64,000 bases of DNA from Neptunicella marina. Its GTDB lineage: Bacteria; Pseudomonadota; Gammaproteobacteria; Enterobacterales; Alteromonadaceae. Below the pieces are notes generated by a model. That model was not told the DNA's origin. It did no database searches and saw nothing but the letters and a program-made list of their open reading frames with translations. Below are positions 63,652-64,000 of this stretch, piece by piece. Position 1 is the first letter of the stretch. Every line of letters begins with the position of its first letter. A program made the translations under genes and the position numbers. The DNA is taken from positions 1-64,000 of the forward strand of contig NZ_JACNEP010000018.1 of assembly GCF_014270035.1 (NCBI RefSeq), written 5' to 3'.

Positions 63652-64000
63652 ATGAGCAAAGACGAAATATTACAATTAATAAGAGAGTCTCGGGAAAAAG
63701 GAACAAGTTCTCCGTTCGTTGGTGCGCTTGATCGTGAAGCTGAAATTGATAAGTCTTTAGCGCAGCTAGAGAGCTGCCTAATAACGCCAGTTCCGGTACA
63801 GGTTGTAGCGGCCTATCATGCACAAGAAGATTGCGAATTTATTAATAAACCAGATGTGGTAGCCATTGCGCAAGGTAATGAAGAATACTTGCTCTATTCC
63901 ACTAGGGCTAAGCTCTTTGCAAAAGCATGGAAAACGGGCGAAAGCCAATTTACTATTTTAGGGTTCTCAACGGACGATGTGATCGCAGAATGGCGGGGCT
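63652..64000 (+). CDS. Cassette 16: unknown protein, cut by the window end
   Basis: Open frame of at least 116 codons from the ATG at 63652, 12 bases into cassette 16 (starts 63641), with no stop before base 64000. It begins MSKDEILQLIRESREKGTS and continues as a soluble alpha/beta-type protein. Family not recognised. The array continues beyond the window. Confidence 0.7.
   Translation, partial: MSKDEILQLIRESREKGTSSPFVGALDREAEIDKSLAQLESCLITPVPVQVVAAYHAQEDCEFINKPDVVAIAQGNEEYLLYSTRAKLFAKAWKTGESQFTILGFSTDDVIAEWRG

Overview
The window looks like a Gammaproteobacterium of the Alteromonadales type. This is inferred from gene content: glnE next to a TcpQ-domain gene and a 306-residue LpxL, a TonB receptor with GH20 and GH9 glycosidases, CcoG, and an RND pump. 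No rRNA or other lineage-decisive gene is present. All product names come from reading the proteins; no database search was run.

Backbone, about 1-49,900. It opens with a glutathione-dependent formaldehyde detoxification pair (fghA, adhC), glnE, a TcpQ-domain protein, lpxL, a ROK sugar kinase and galM. A membrane-fusion protein plus RND pump operon follows (12.4-16.5 kb), with a terminator-like hairpin in its leader. A LysR regulator is divergent from a five-gene operon (acyl-CoA dehydrogenase, SDR, APH-type kinase, histidine phosphatase, SDR) that resembles a split ACAD10/ACAD11 4-hydroxyacid pathway. Next are MscS, an EAL-CBS-GGDEF protein, lipoproteins, a group of small stress and membrane proteins (YqaE, entericidin, DUF883 and YqjE-like), ThrE, a GH9 enzyme, CcoG and a MocR regulator. 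The last backbone block is a glycan-uptake locus: TonB receptor, unknown exported protein, GH20 hexosaminidase, TPR-sulfotransferase, and a membrane-anchored AraC regulator.

Mobile region, from 49,906 to beyond the window. It starts at a 47-bp fragment matching the 3' end of tRNA-Ile2(CAU), followed by a P4-type tyrosine integrase. Next comes a plasmid-like replication module: a DnaA box, an AT-rich tract, 22-bp iterons, a RepA-like initiator and an AlpA-like regulator. A set of small genes follows, punctuated by four copies of an 18-bp palindrome centred on GGCATGCC and ending with an XRE repressor.

Integron, 54,577 to the window end. A complete integron integrase (intI) faces left, with a textbook LexA box upstream. 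To its right is an attI region and a continuous array of 15 complete cassettes plus one cut by the window edge. In all 15 the first six bases of the cassette are exactly complementary to the R'' core of its own attC. Most cassette genes are unknown. One is a clear FosA-type fosfomycin thiol transferase with all metal ligands, one carries a HEPN-like Rx4H motif, and several encode small membrane or exported proteins.

No second copy of the tRNA repeat is visible before 64 kb. The simplest reading is that the integron travels inside a tRNA-integrated element with its own replication origin. This is an inference, and it depends on where the far attachment site lies.
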